44,180 nucleotides of DNA from Spirosoma sp. 48-14 (GCF_001898575.1 NZ_MKUD01000022.1:217002-261181), one strand, 5' to 3'. Numbered from the stretch's first letter, positions 1-8,356 are shown. A program made the numbers and translations. The notes: generated by a model not told the origin, from the letters alone.

Positions 1-1
1 A

Positions 2-448
2 GTGGTATCCAGCACAACTCTTACGATGGGTAGTTCTGTTTCACTGGTCGCCAGTGGCTGCACCGGCGACGGGACAAGGGTTCGATGGTATCAGGCTGCG
101 GATGATCAGGAGTTGACGATGCCGATCTCGCCAACGGTAACGACACAATACTATGCCCGCTGTGAGCGGACAGTTGGAACGAAAGTATGTCTGAGTGATA
201 AAAGCCAGAATGCAATAGTAACGGTGGTGATGCCTCCGCCCTATAATTCGGTGCAATCAGGAAACTGGAATCTACCATCAACCTGGAATTGTAACTGTAT
301 TCCAGATGGCACACGCTCGGTTCAGATCATGGATACACACACGGTAACGATCCCGAACGCTTATACAGGGCTGGCAAAAGGAGTTCAGTTTTTTGGAACT
401 GGTAAACTGACTATGCAAGGCACTGGAAAAGTGAGTATTACCAATTGA
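2..448 (+). CDS. C-terminal part of an extracellular Ig-like repeat protein (5' truncated by window)
   Basis: The frame is open to the left window edge and stops at 446-448, so only the last ~148 codons are seen; the GTG at 2 is not a believable start. The visible part starts with a beta-rich, Ig-like stretch (SLVASGC, then VRWYQ, then TQYYARCE), with paired cysteines as in bacterial Ig/PKD-like surface domains. It ends with a module containing SGNWNLPSTWNCNCIPDG and a short beta-rich tail (VTIPNAY, GKLTMQGTGKVSITN). Such modules are common at the end of large secreted proteins of Cytophagales. I see no clear type IX secretion C-terminal signal. The gene is followed at once by a strong hairpin (447-480). 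Function: probably adhesin or cell-surface protein; the specific role cannot be told. Confidence 0.7.
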   Translation: MVSSTTLTMGSSVSLVASGCTGDGTRVRWYQAADDQELTMPISPTVTTQYYARCERTVGTKVCLSDKSQNAIVTVVMPPPYNSVQSGNWNLPSTWNCNCIPDGTRSVQIMDTHTVTIPNAYTGLAKGVQFFGTGKLTMQGTGKVSITN

Positions 449-480
449 TTGACTGGAAAGCAAGTGCTTTCCAGTCAATC
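447..480. terminator. Bidirectional hairpin between the surface protein and guaB
   Basis: A perfect 15-bp stem (447-461 with 466-480) closes a 4-nt loop. The left arm overlaps the stop codon of the upstream gene and the right arm ends 6 bp before the guaB stop. It lies between two convergent genes, so it probably ends transcription from both sides. Confidence 0.7.
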
Positions 481-486
481 CGTACT

Positions 487-1959
487 TTATCGGGACGAGT
501 AATTCGGGGCTTCTTTCTGAATCTGAATATCGTGCGGGTGGCTTTCGCGAACACCAGCCGATGTAATTTTGACGAATTTCGCCTGGTGCAAAGCCGGAAT
601 ATCGGCAGCACCACAGTAACCCATTCCCGCTTTCAGGCCACCCACCATCTGGTAGACGATCTCGGCTACTTTACCTTTGAAAGGTACGCGACCAACGATA
701 CCTTCTGGAACCAGCTTTTTAATGTCGTCCTCGGCATCCTGAAAATAGCGGTCTTTCGACCCTTCTTCCATGGCTTCAACGGACCCCATGCCCCGGTAGG
801 TCTTAAACCGACGGCCTTCGTAGAGCACCACTTCACCGGGTGCTTCTTCCGTTCCGGCCAGTAAGGAACCAATCATTACGGTGCTGGCACCACCGGCAAT
901 CGCTTTGGTTATATCACCAGAGAAGCGAATACCCCCATCGGCAATAACCGGAACTCCTGTACCCTGCAAGGCTTTCGCTGATTCATAGACGGCGGTTAGC
1001 TGGGGCATACCGATACCGGCAATAATCCGCGTGGTACAGATACTACCCGGACCAACGCCTACTTTTACCGCATCGGCTCCGGCATCGGCAAGGGCTTTGG
1101 CACCTTCGCCTGTGGCCACGTTACCGGCAATGACTTCCAGGTTGGGAAACTTTTGCTTAATATCCCGCACAGCATCCAATACCCCTTTTGAGTGACCATG
1201 GGCCGTGTCGACGCTGATAACATCAACTCCTGCTTTGACCAGGGCTTCGATTCGGCGGTTAAGGTCGGGGGTAACACCGACGGCAGCACCCACCCGTAAG
1301 CGGCCCAGCTCGTCCTTACAGGCGTTGGGATGACTCTTTTTCTTGAGAATGTCTTTGTAGGTAATCAGCCCAACCAATTTATAATCGTCATCAACGATCG
1401 GAAGTTTCTCGATGCGGTACTGTTGCAGGATGCTTTCCGCTTCTTCGAGGGTAAGCCCCTGGCGTGCCGTAACGAGCTTGTCGCTGGTCATAATATCGGT
1501 GACCGGCTTCGAGAGGTCATTCTGGAAGCGCAGATCGCGATTGGTCAGAATTCCGATCAGTTTTCCACTGTCGTCCACGACAGGAATACCCCCGATTTTG
1601 GATTCACGCATGATTTTATGCGCATCGCCGAGGGTTGCCGTTGCTGAAAGCGTGATCGGATCGATGATCATGCCACTTTCCGAGCGCTTAACCTTGCGAA
1701 CCTGATCGGCCTGAGCTTCGATGCTCATGTTTTTGTGAATGATACCAATACCCCCTTCCTGCGCCATAGCAATGGCAAGCGCGGATTCGGTCACCGTATC
1801 CATAGCCGCCGAAATAAGCGGAATGTTTAGCTGAATCTTGCGGGTAAGTTGGGTAATGGTGCTGGTGTCGCGGGGAAGAACCTCCGAGTAGGAGGGCAGG
1901 AGCAGTACGTCGTCGTAGGTGAGAGCCTCGTAAAGAAACTTACTGGTATCTAAGCTCAT
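487..1959 (-). CDS. guaB: Inosine-5'-monophosphate dehydrogenase
   Basis: Makes XMP from IMP with NAD+, the committed step of GMP synthesis in the cytoplasm. The 490-residue product has the usual IMPDH layout. The TIM-barrel starts with the family N-terminus ([14 protein letters not shown], residues 12-25). Two CBS domains are inserted at about residues 97-205 ([15 protein letters not shown] and [20 protein letters not shown]). The catalytic loop GPGSICTTR has Cys308, and the flap follows near KDRYFQD. Length matches the family. I chose the ATG at 1959 (MSLDTSKF); a TTG six bases upstream is in frame but less likely. The CBS pair normally allows nucleotide control of the enzyme. It is a single-gene unit with a hairpin at its 3' end; no clear Bacteroidota promoter box was found upstream. 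Confidence 0.97.
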   Translation of the reverse strand: MSLDTSKFLYEALTYDDVLLLPSYSEVLPRDTSTITQLTRKIQLNIPLISAAMDTVTESALAIAMAQEGGIGIIHKNMSIEAQADQVRKVKRSESGMIIDPITLSATATLGDAHKIMRESKIGGIPVVDDSGKLIGILTNRDLRFQNDLSKPVTDIMTSDKLVTARQGLTLEEAESILQQYRIEKLPIVDDDYKLVGLITYKDILKKKSHPNACKDELGRLRVGAAVGVTPDLNRRIEALVKAGVDVISVDTAHGHSKGVLDAVRDIKQKFPNLEVIAGNVATGEGAKALADAGADAVKVGVGPGSICTTRIIAGIGMPQLTAVYESAKALQGTGVPVIADGGIRFSGDITKAIAGGASTVMIGSLLAGTEEAPGEVVLYEGRRFKTYRGMGSVEAMEEGSKDRYFQDAEDDIKKLVPEGIVGRVPFKGKVAEIVYQMVGGLKAGMGYCGAADIPALHQAKFVKITSAGVRESHPHDIQIQKEAPNYSSR

Positions 1960-2142
1960 GAGCAAATAAGCAGGTTGTGTTATTTGCCGGGTAAAATTAC
2001 AAAAACTTTTCGATAATCGGCTATAAATTTAAAATATACCTCAAAAGCTGTTGACATCTATGGGCCTATGTCACCCCGGTTTGTACTCGGATATACGTAT
2101 GACGAAATGTTTGTTTTTTGCTAGCCTTTCGTTGGCAATGGC

Positions 2143-2173
2143 TTGCGTGAAGCTTGTGTTTAACATAGATTTG
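2143..2173 (+). promoter_or_regulatory. Bacteroidota-type promoter upstream of the 2255 gene
   Basis: TTG at 2143-2145, a 20-nt spacer, then TAGATTTG at 2166-2173, which fits the TTG-N19/20-TAnnTTTG consensus of Bacteroidota housekeeping promoters. It would give a leader of about 75 nt before the ATG at 2255. This also argues against the longer in-frame start at 2051, which lies upstream of the promoter. Confidence 0.6.
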
Positions 2174-2183
2174 CTTGCGTTAG

Positions 2184-2237
2184 CCTCCCTGGAAAAGGCG
2201 CTGGCTACGAAGGCCAATTTTTTAAATTACCAACACC
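2184..2237 (+). repeat. Leader repeat, copy 1
   Basis: A ~54-nt segment in the leader of the 2255 gene that recurs with a few changes and small indels at 3103-3154. Shared blocks are CCTGG, AAGGCGCTGGC, ACGAA and ACCAACACC. It may reflect an old duplication of a 5' region. Confidence 0.55.
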
Positions 2238-2254
2238 ACAAACCTTTCCATATA

Positions 2255-3103
2255 ATGCGCTACCTATTCCTTATCTGTGTTCTTTTTCTTTCCAGCCACT
2301 GTTTTGCTCAACTGGATACCATCTACACCAATAACGAAAAAATAGCCTGCACAGTAAAGGAGGTCACCCCCGACGCGGTACAGTTTACCTACCCAAACGA
2401 AACACTTCCTAACTCCCTTTACAAAAACACGATTAGCAAAATCGTATTCCGATCCGGCCGGGTTCAGGTGTTTTCTGAGTCTACTGCTCTCAATCCGATC
2501 CGCTCCGTGGAGGATTATGAAAAGGTGACGATTACCCAGGTAGAAGGGGATACGAAAGGACTCTTCAAGTTGGGCGAAGTGAGCTCCTCGGCCCGCGGTG
2601 GAACAATCTATTCCAACGTAGACAAGGTGAAAGACCGGGCCATGAAAAAACTGAAAATGGAAGCGGCCATGAAGGGAGCGAACCTGGTTTATATGGCCTA
2701 TCAGAAAACCGATGGCAATCACTATGGCGGCTACTTTCAGGCCTCAAAAGCCGCCGAAACAATTTACACTGGTGTGGCCTATACCAACAGTACGATTAAC
2801 AAGGATGACTTTTTAAAGAAAATCGGGGAGCCTAAACTGCTGATGTCAACTACCCAGATTATTCTCTTAAAGGGCATGGCCATCACCAAGTCTGAGTATT
2901 CGACAGAAAACATTTCTACCCCAATTCAGATCAAACGTATATTCAATGAGGGTAGTCAGCTCTATGTCGAAGCTGATATTCGTGGCTTCTCTATGCCTGC
3001 TTACCGAATCGTTCGCTTTGATGAGTATTCATTTACCTTGCTGGCTGAGGATAAAAATAAAACAGTTGATTTTATCGTGCCCTTCAATCGGAATCAACCA
3101 TAG
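2255..3103 (+). CDS. Secreted protein of unknown function
   Basis: The 282-residue product begins with a clear signal peptide (MRYLFLICVLFLSSHCFAQ, cleavage after Ala18 or Gln19). An N-terminal beta-rich segment (IACTVKEVTPDAVQFTYP, then KNTISKIVFRSGRVQVF) resembles the small beta-domains often seen in Bacteroidota secreted proteins. A middle segment (AMKKLKMEAAMKGANLVYM) recalls YbjQ/RcsF-like folds, where a helix carries AAxxGAN; this is a weak likeness only. No catalytic motif is visible. The start at 2255 is preferred because the longer frame has no signal peptide at its N-terminus and the promoter at 2143-2173 lies inside it. The protein is probably periplasmic or surface exposed. It is followed by two other exported or membrane proteins, but function is unknown. 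Confidence 0.75.
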   Translation: MRYLFLICVLFLSSHCFAQLDTIYTNNEKIACTVKEVTPDAVQFTYPNETLPNSLYKNTISKIVFRSGRVQVFSESTALNPIRSVEDYEKVTITQVEGDTKGLFKLGEVSSSARGGTIYSNVDKVKDRAMKKLKMEAAMKGANLVYMAYQKTDGNHYGGYFQASKAAETIYTGVAYTNSTINKDDFLKKIGEPKLLMSTTQIILLKGMAITKSEYSTENISTPIQIKRIFNEGSQLYVEADIRGFSMPAYRIVRFDEYSFTLLAEDKNKTVDFIVPFNRNQP

Positions 3104-3154
3104 GTTCCTGGAAAGGCGCTGGCGACGAAAGACAACTTTTGTGAGACCAACACC
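3103..3154 (+). repeat. Leader repeat, copy 2
   Basis: Second copy of the 2184-2237 segment. It begins at the last base of the preceding stop codon and lies ~43 nt before the small gene at 3197, mirroring the place of copy 1 ahead of the 2255 gene. The promoter boxes of copy 1 are not repeated here. Confidence 0.55.
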
Positions 3155-3196
3155 GAAATTTTGTAGCTGAGCAACACACCTAAACACGACCTTACC

Positions 3197-3334
3197 ATGA
3201 ACACGACCCAACCCGAACCCCAGCCCGGCGATTATTACGGTGTCGTCTACAAGGGCAGCTTACTGATACCCCTTTTTCTACTGATCTTATTGGGCGTAGG
3301 TATCTGGCTGCTGATCCGCAGACGACGAAAATAG
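3197..3334 (+). CDS. Small single-pass membrane protein (45 residues)
   Basis: ATG at 3197 opens a 45-codon frame ending in TAG. The product has a short acidic/proline N-terminus (MNTTQPEPQPGDYYG), one strong transmembrane segment at about residues 22-40 (LLIPLFLLILLGVGIWLLI) and a basic tail RRRRK. By the positive-inside rule the tail is cytoplasmic and the N-terminus outside. It is too short for confident family assignment. It sits between two genes for exported proteins on the same strand, with the duplicated leader segment just upstream. A real gene is likely from the clean membrane topology, but it could be a chance frame. Confidence 0.5.
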   Translation: MNTTQPEPQPGDYYGVVYKGSLLIPLFLLILLGVGIWLLIRRRRK

Positions 3335-3401
3335 GCCCTTTAGATGACTCTGTGACGATAATAGGGCTAGCCTATCAAGTAGCTTAACACCTTTCTGACG
3401 A

Positions 3402-3998
3402 ATGAAATACCTCTTAAGTTTCCTCCTTGTTTGGCCCCTCTTTGTACAGGCGCAAGAGGAATGGCATCCTCGCCCTAAAAAAACAACGACCGTTACTGAG
3501 GCTGATCTGCACCAGGGGAAACGGTTGATTGGTGAGGATTTCGACTATGGGTATCAACCCTCCTCAGCCCAGGGCTGGATTATTAAAACAGGAGATACAC
3601 TGCAACTGGGTAAAGGGACTATGCCTGATAAATCGTTTGCCTTTATCTATCAGGATCCCGCCAATTTGACTTTGGCTCGTAGAAATGGATTCATGGGTAA
3701 AGATTATCTGGACAATCTGTACGCTGGTACCCGTCTAGTAGTGAAAGAGTTTACGACAAGTGGATCGACAGCGATTGCGGTTGTCCGAGCAGGGGTTCGC
3801 TATTATATCCAAATCGAGAACGCTATCGAAGCCGGAGAACTCCTGCCCCCTTCTCACTATAGAAAATCGATAGTATCAGCCAGTCAGCCAGTAGGTAGCG
3901 TAGCCGATGAGCTATTGAAATTTAAAAAACTACTTGATTCCGGCGGTATAACCCAACTGGAATACGACGCTCAGAAGAAAAAGCTTTTGAATCAATAA
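3402..3998 (+). CDS. Secreted protein with a C-terminal SHOCT-like domain
   Basis: The 198-residue product starts with a signal peptide (MKYLLSFLLVWPLFVQAQ). The middle is beta-rich with no known motif (LIGEDFDYGYQPSS, GDTLQLGKGTMPDKSFAFIYQDP). The last ~32 residues (VADELLKFKKLLDSGGITQ, then LEYDAQKKKLL) match the pattern of the SHOCT domain, a short C-terminal helical hairpin thought to mediate oligomerisation. The stop is 23 nt before the next gene, so the two are probably co-transcribed. Function unknown. The SHOCT call rests on pattern recognition alone. Confidence 0.75.
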   Translation: MKYLLSFLLVWPLFVQAQEEWHPRPKKTTTVTEADLHQGKRLIGEDFDYGYQPSSAQGWIIKTGDTLQLGKGTMPDKSFAFIYQDPANLTLARRNGFMGKDYLDNLYAGTRLVVKEFTTSGSTAIAVVRAGVRYYIQIENAIEAGELLPPSHYRKSIVSASQPVGSVADELLKFKKLLDSGGITQLEYDAQKKKLLNQ

Positions 3999-4021
3999 TC
4001 CCACCACATCCCTTCCTGTCC

Positions 4022-5245
4022 ATGAAACACCTGTTTACTACATTTTTTAGTTTCCTTTCTATCTCTGTATTTGCTCAAGGCGGTAATTACGTAGCCAATT
4101 CATCAAACTCTTCAACACCTGGTCAGGATAATGTATTGATTGGGCCACTAGTTGGCGTAAGTATTACTGGAAATGGGATTGCTAATACCTTTGTTGGCTC
4201 TAATGCAGGGAGACGAAATACTACTGGCCAATCTAATAGCTTTTATGGTTTTAGAACTGGCTGGTACAATACAACGGGTATAATAAACTCCTTTTTTGGG
4301 GCAGATGCCGGTTTTAATAATACGACAGGTAGTGCTAATAGCTTTATAGGCAATACAGCTGGCTTTACAAATACGACGGGATTCTACAACTGTTTTTTAG
4401 GAAGTGAGTCCGGCTTTTATAATTCCACTGGGAATAACAATACGTTTTTAGGGAACAGATCCGGGCAACAAAATACTATAGGTACTGGTAATAGTTTTGT
4501 GGGCGCCGAAGCTGGAATTAGTAATACAACAGGTAGTGGTAACAGTTTTTTAGGTCTTAAAGCTGGTAAGAACAACACCACTGGTGAGCTGAATACTTTA
4601 GTAGGATTTCTGGCGGGTCAGAATGTGACGACGGGTAATAATAATATAATAATTGGGCCCTATTCCGGCACGGCCATTTCTGATAGTGACGATAACGTTT
4701 TAATGGGCTATAACAGCCAGGCAGAAGATGGACTTCAAAACGCCATCGCCATCGGTTCCAACAGCCGGGTAGCTGTCAGTAACGCCCTGATTCTGGGCCA
4801 CGGGGTGAACGTGGGTATTGGTACATCAGCACCAACGGCCCGGCTGGAAGTGGTCAGCGATAAGTCGGATGATAGTGGCCTTCGTTTATCGAGCCTAACA
4901 GATAATAGTCGAACGGCTCATCAGAGTGATCAATTTCTAACTGTCGATAGTCAGGGTAACGTAGTCAAGGCTCGTTACCAGCTCCGAATTCAGGATCCGG
5001 CCCAGTGGAGTGATAAGGTGTTTGCGCCGGGCTATTCGCTCCAGCCCCTTCCGGCCGTTGAAGCCTATATCCAGAAGAACGGCCATTTGCCAGACGTGCC
5101 CTCCGCTGAGGAGGTAGCTGAAAAAGGCGTCGACCTGGTGAAGATGAACGCGTTACTGCTTCAGAAGATCGAAGAGTTGACGCTGCATATGATCGAATTG
5201 CAGAAAGAGGTTGATATGCTAAAGAGAACTGGTAGCAAGAATTGA
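4022..5245 (+). CDS. Repeat-rich secreted surface/fibre-like protein
   Basis: A signal peptide (MKHLFTTFFSFLSISVFAQ) is followed by about ten degenerate ~18-residue repeats, roughly residues 45-215. Their consensus is NSFxGxxAGxxNTTGxxN, a pattern seen in trimeric fibre and tail-fibre-like beta-structures. After a short linker (VNVGIGTSAPTARLEV) comes a C-terminal region common in Bacteroidota fibre-like proteins: YIQKNGHLPDVPSAEEV, then a coiled coil (LLLQKIEELTLHMIELQKEV). The coiled coil suggests trimer formation. The repeat-coding part looks more A+T-rich than the 3' third, suggesting different histories. It is likely a cell-surface filament or adhesin. A phage origin is possible, but no other phage genes are present. 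Confidence 0.7.
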   Translation: MKHLFTTFFSFLSISVFAQGGNYVANSSNSSTPGQDNVLIGPLVGVSITGNGIANTFVGSNAGRRNTTGQSNSFYGFRTGWYNTTGIINSFFGADAGFNNTTGSANSFIGNTAGFTNTTGFYNCFLGSESGFYNSTGNNNTFLGNRSGQQNTIGTGNSFVGAEAGISNTTGSGNSFLGLKAGKNNTTGELNTLVGFLAGQNVTTGNNNIIIGPYSGTAISDSDDNVLMGYNSQAEDGLQNAIAIGSNSRVAVSNALILGHGVNVGIGTSAPTARLEVVSDKSDDSGLRLSSLTDNSRTAHQSDQFLTVDSQGNVVKARYQLRIQDPAQWSDKVFAPGYSLQPLPAVEAYIQKNGHLPDVPSAEEVAEKGVDLVKMNALLLQKIEELTLHMIELQKEVDMLKRTGSKN

Positions 5246-5279
5246 TAAAAAATTGTAAATATATAAATATGGGAATGCT

Positions 5280-7370
5280 ATGAAAGAAGAGATATTAAAA
5301 AAGCTTAGTAATGTTGATTGGAGCGGAATAAATGCCGAGTATTTTACTCATTTATTTTATAACGCATTTCCTAAACTTTTACATAATTGTATTAATTTTA
5401 AGGATAAATTATTAGGGAAGTCTAGTGAAAATACACGAGTTCAAAATAATGTTGATGTTGGTCTAAAAAGTGATTTAGAATATAAAGTCACTGAGCAGAT
5501 AGTTATAAAGAAAATAGTTTCGAACGTAAAAGAGAGTAGAAATTGGGCGAAAGAGATAAGCTTCAAAGACTTAATTCATTCAAAAGATACTAGAAAGATA
5601 TTCGTACCATTAGATTTCTACTTGACACCAAGAAGAACTCATTTCGAAGTTAATAATGAGCCGAAAGTATCTTTATCGGATGTAGATTTCTCGGAGAAAA
5701 ATATTGTTGTTCTTGGCGGCCCTGGTGCCGGAAAGACAACATTAATGAAAAAGATTTTCATTGATGAGTTGGATAAAGAAATTAAAGATAGGTCTTTTCT
5801 AACTCCGTTTGTTATTCAATTTAGGTATATTGAAAATGCAAAAGATGAGTTCACTATTTATGAATTACTTTATGAATATTTTGGAATTGATATAAATATT
5901 CACTTAGATATTTATAATATTATCTCAAGATATGAGAAGTTACTGGGAGAGTCGGATAACGAAGATGAAGATTATGCGACTCAATACGATGATGAGGAGA
6001 TAGAAATTTATTCAAAGGCTATTTCTGATAAAAGTGATTCTGTAGATTATATTGATTTATTAGATAAGTATAAAACAGCCAAAACAATATACGAGCATCA
6101 GGTGAGTTCCTTCCAACAGTTTAAGGAACAGCTTATTACTGAGTTTATTGATAGCCTTAATTTGTTATTAATTTTTGATGGATTCGATGAGTTACCATCT
6201 AACAATGTAAAAGCGAGCTTGATAAAAAGTATTGAAAAATTATCGTTAAATATAAATAATACTAAATTTGTTCTTACTTCAAGAACAGGAGAGTTTGACG
6301 TTCAAATCCCCAATTGCCAAACATACGAAATAGCTGATCTGAACGGAGCCCAAATTACACAGTTTATAAGTAATTGGTTTGATAATGAGCAAAAGTCTAA
6401 CAAAATGTTAGCAGAACTTGAGAAATCCCCATATAAAGATACTGCATTAAGGCCATTAAACTTGGCACATTTGTGTGCCTTGTTTGAAAGGAATGGCGAA
6501 ATTCCAAGAAAACCTAAAACGGTCTACAGAAAGATTGTAAATTTATTAATTGAGGAGTGGGATGAGCAAAGAAATATTAAAAGAGCTTCCAAGTTTAGTC
6601 AATTCACACTTGATAGAAAGTTTGACTTTTTATGTAATCTGTCTTATTATTTAACTGCTAGGTTAGTTAAAGTATTCTTCACACATAGGATGTTAAAGGA
6701 TTGTTACTCAGATTTATGTGATAGATTTCAATTGCCTAGTAGTGAAGTAAGTGTTTTTGTAGATGAACTTGAAAATTTTACGGGACTATTCGTTAAGTCT
6801 GGCTATGATCGTTTTGAATTTTCTCATAAATCAATCCAAGAGTATTTGGCTGCCGAATTTTTAGTCAAAACAAATCTTACTTTGGTAAGAAAACAATTTT
6901 TACTTGAAATGCCCAATGAATTAGCTATTGCAATTTCATTAGCATCTAATCCAAGTTTATACTTAGCTACCGTATTGTTTGAACTTAGCCATCATGCCGC
7001 AACTAGTAGTTTTTTGTTTCCACTTTTTCAGCGCATTTTTTTAGAAAAGCCTGACTTCGAGACTACTTACTTTTTGCCTTTAAGCTTAATTTATCTCTAT
7101 GACAAAGTTAAAAGACATAATAAGGATAATTTTGAAGAGGCAATCGATATTATGTTTAGTTGTGCACCTAAAGAGGTAATCCATAAGTCTTTCTCTAAAT
7201 TAAAGGAGCTTTATTGGAAAGTTGAGCAATTAGAGTCAGGGCAGAAAATTGCAAGAATAGTCGGTAACTCTCTAGTTCAATTTGATTTAGAAGAGTTAAA
7301 AGTTCCTGAACCTTACAACGCCTATATTGAACTGGACCCTTATTTAGAAAAAATTTACTCAGGCCGGTAG
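5280..7370 (+). CDS. NACHT-domain NTPase (STAND family), possible phage-defence protein
   Basis: The 696-residue product has a classic NACHT module. Walker A is GGPGAGKTT (146-154), Walker B with the acidic run is LLLIFDGFDELP (295-306), sensor 1 is KFVLTSRTGEF (329-339), and the family's C-terminal motif is EFSHKSIQEYLAAEF (about 513-527). A very acidic insert lies between Walker A and B (about 223-245). The first ~100 residues are helical/charged with no nuclease, TIR or protease motif that I can see. Residues ~530-696 look helical without LRR, TPR or WD repeats. Bacterial NACHT proteins include single-gene phage sensors, so defence is a fair guess. The gene is strikingly A+T-rich compared with its neighbours, which suggests horizontal gain. 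It stands alone, 34 nt after the fibre-like gene. Confidence 0.9.
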   Translation: MKEEILKKLSNVDWSGINAEYFTHLFYNAFPKLLHNCINFKDKLLGKSSENTRVQNNVDVGLKSDLEYKVTEQIVIKKIVSNVKESRNWAKEISFKDLIHSKDTRKIFVPLDFYLTPRRTHFEVNNEPKVSLSDVDFSEKNIVVLGGPGAGKTTLMKKIFIDELDKEIKDRSFLTPFVIQFRYIENAKDEFTIYELLYEYFGIDINIHLDIYNIISRYEKLLGESDNEDEDYATQYDDEEIEIYSKAISDKSDSVDYIDLLDKYKTAKTIYEHQVSSFQQFKEQLITEFIDSLNLLLIFDGFDELPSNNVKASLIKSIEKLSLNINNTKFVLTSRTGEFDVQIPNCQTYEIADLNGAQITQFISNWFDNEQKSNKMLAELEKSPYKDTALRPLNLAHLCALFERNGEIPRKPKTVYRKIVNLLIEEWDEQRNIKRASKFSQFTLDRKFDFLCNLSYYLTARLVKVFFTHRMLKDCYSDLCDRFQLPSSEVSVFVDELENFTGLFVKSGYDRFEFSHKSIQEYLAAEFLVKTNLTLVRKQFLLEMPNELAIAISLASNPSLYLATVLFELSHHAATSSFLFPLFQRIFLEKPDFETTYFLPLSLIYLYDKVKRHNKDNFEEAIDIMFSCAPKEVIHKSFSKLKELYWKVEQLESGQKIARIVGNSLVQFDLEELKVPEPYNAYIELDPYLEKIYSGR

Positions 7371-7953
7371 CATATTGACATCTAGTTTACAGCACATTAC
7401 TCTAACTACTTCCGCGTCTGCCCATCCTCTGAAACTGCCCACATAGTAGTGGAGCGCAATCCCATCTCTACCCCTAATTTTTCAGCTAAAAACAAAAAAC
7501 GACCCACTACTAATTGATATATAGTCAGTTGTAGGGCGTTCGCTTGCCAAGTAAAGCATGAAGTACGCGTTAAGCGAATGAGAATTTCAATTCGGCCTAA
7601 AGTGATTGGTTTAGTGTTCAAATAATTTATATGCGTTACATCAGCTCATTAAATTATAGTTATAATCATCTGGCAGGATGGGCATTTTGTTTTCTACTCA
7701 GTAATTATGCCCTACGAACTCATTTGAATGGGTTACCAGAAAAAGGAATTAAACCCGGATTCACGTTGAAGTCCGGGTTTTTTGTTCGTGGTGCCGATGG
7801 GGTTCGCATGAGATTCTCATGTTACTAATTTTCTATTATGAAAATATTATGTTTTCACTTGTGGTTGTTTATCAATAAGTTATACCGTTTACTCATTTTA
7901 TTGACTGGACTTTGCCTGCGAGGAGTTAGAAAAGAAATTCAACTCAGCAGTAC
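7371..7953. other. Gene-poor spacer after the NACHT gene
   Basis: About 580 bp without a convincing gene. It contains one good intrinsic terminator (7751-7780). A minus-strand frame at 7406-7621 has only a TTG start and no recognisable product; it could be a decayed gene. No tRNA, insertion-sequence ends or target duplications were recognised by eye. It may be the distal flank of the acquired NACHT segment. Confidence 0.5.
7751..7780 (+). terminator. Intrinsic terminator downstream of the NACHT gene
   Basis: Stem AAACCCGGA (7751-7759) pairs with TCCGGGTTT (7772-7780) over a 12-nt loop, and the right arm runs into a T-tract on the plus strand. It lies 380 bp after the NACHT stop and is the first clear terminator after it. 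Confidence 0.7.
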
Positions 7954-8217
7954 ATGAATAAATTAATTGTCATTCGGGGGACCTCACCAACTGGGAATGT
8001 GGTACGTATGTATTTGAATGTGGATGAACATGAAGCCCTCCAGCAGTTTTTAAAGCAGTTCATCTATGTATCCAGCGATATTATCGAATTCGACCACGAA
8101 CTACAGGTCGATACACCGGAACCTTATCTACGCTTTAAAGCCGTTACGGATTCTGGTAGTACCCAGTCGAAACCAATTAACACCAATACGCCAATTGTTC
8201 GGCTACCCTGGCAATAG
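7954..8217 (+). CDS. Small protein of unknown function (87 residues)
   Basis: I do not recognise this protein. It is soluble, with no signal peptide or membrane segment. It starts MNKLIVIRGTSPTGNVVRMY, with an acidic middle (SSDIIEFDHELQVDTPEP) and a polar Ser/Thr/Asn tail ending in RLPWQ. Base composition resembles the housekeeping regions rather than the NACHT gene. It is followed by a long perfect hairpin. A second frame overlapping it (8066-8275) is judged a shadow. Confidence 0.55.
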   Translation: MNKLIVIRGTSPTGNVVRMYLNVDEHEALQQFLKQFIYVSSDIIEFDHELQVDTPEPYLRFKAVTDSGSTQSKPINTNTPIVRLPWQ

Positions 8218-8248
8218 CGGGGCAAAGCTTTTAAGCTACCGCCTATCG

Positions 8249-8311
8249 TTTACGCCTACAACAAATAGCCTCTGATCTGCGGGTTCAGAGGCTATTTGTT
8301 GTAGGCGTAAA
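8249..8311. terminator. 27-bp perfect inverted repeat between convergent genes
   Basis: Arms 8249-8275 and 8285-8311 are perfectly complementary over 27 bp with a 9-nt loop. It sits between the plus-strand gene ending at 8217 and the minus-strand gene ending at 8357, as expected for a bidirectional terminator, though neither side has a long T-tract. Confidence 0.65.
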
Positions 8312-8356
8312 TGAAGTAGTCAATCAGGCTTAGGGTATTTATGCGACGTCTACCGA

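Noticed and set aside
445..864. Open frames opposite guaB
   Set aside because: Shadow frames of a strongly conserved housekeeping gene.
1966..2254. guaB riboswitch or promoter in the divergent spacer
   Set aside because: No conserved purine-riboswitch fold and no good TAnnTTTG box on the minus strand could be found by eye.
4140..4660. CRISPR-like periodicity
   Set aside because: The regular spacing comes from protein-coding NTTG repeats in frame; the repeats are degenerate and there are no unique spacers or cas genes.
4022..5245. Prophage remnant
   Set aside because: The fibre-like repeats recall phage tail fibres, but the protein has a signal peptide and no other phage gene, integrase or att site is near.
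7406..7621. Minus-strand 71-codon frame next to the NACHT gene, a possible transposase fragment
   Set aside because: Only a TTG start, no transposase motif that I can recognise, and no terminal repeats. Left as a possible decayed gene within the spacer note.
7631..7828. Plus-strand 65-codon frame
   Set aside because: An intrinsic terminator (7751-7780) lies inside it, and the product has no recognisable features.
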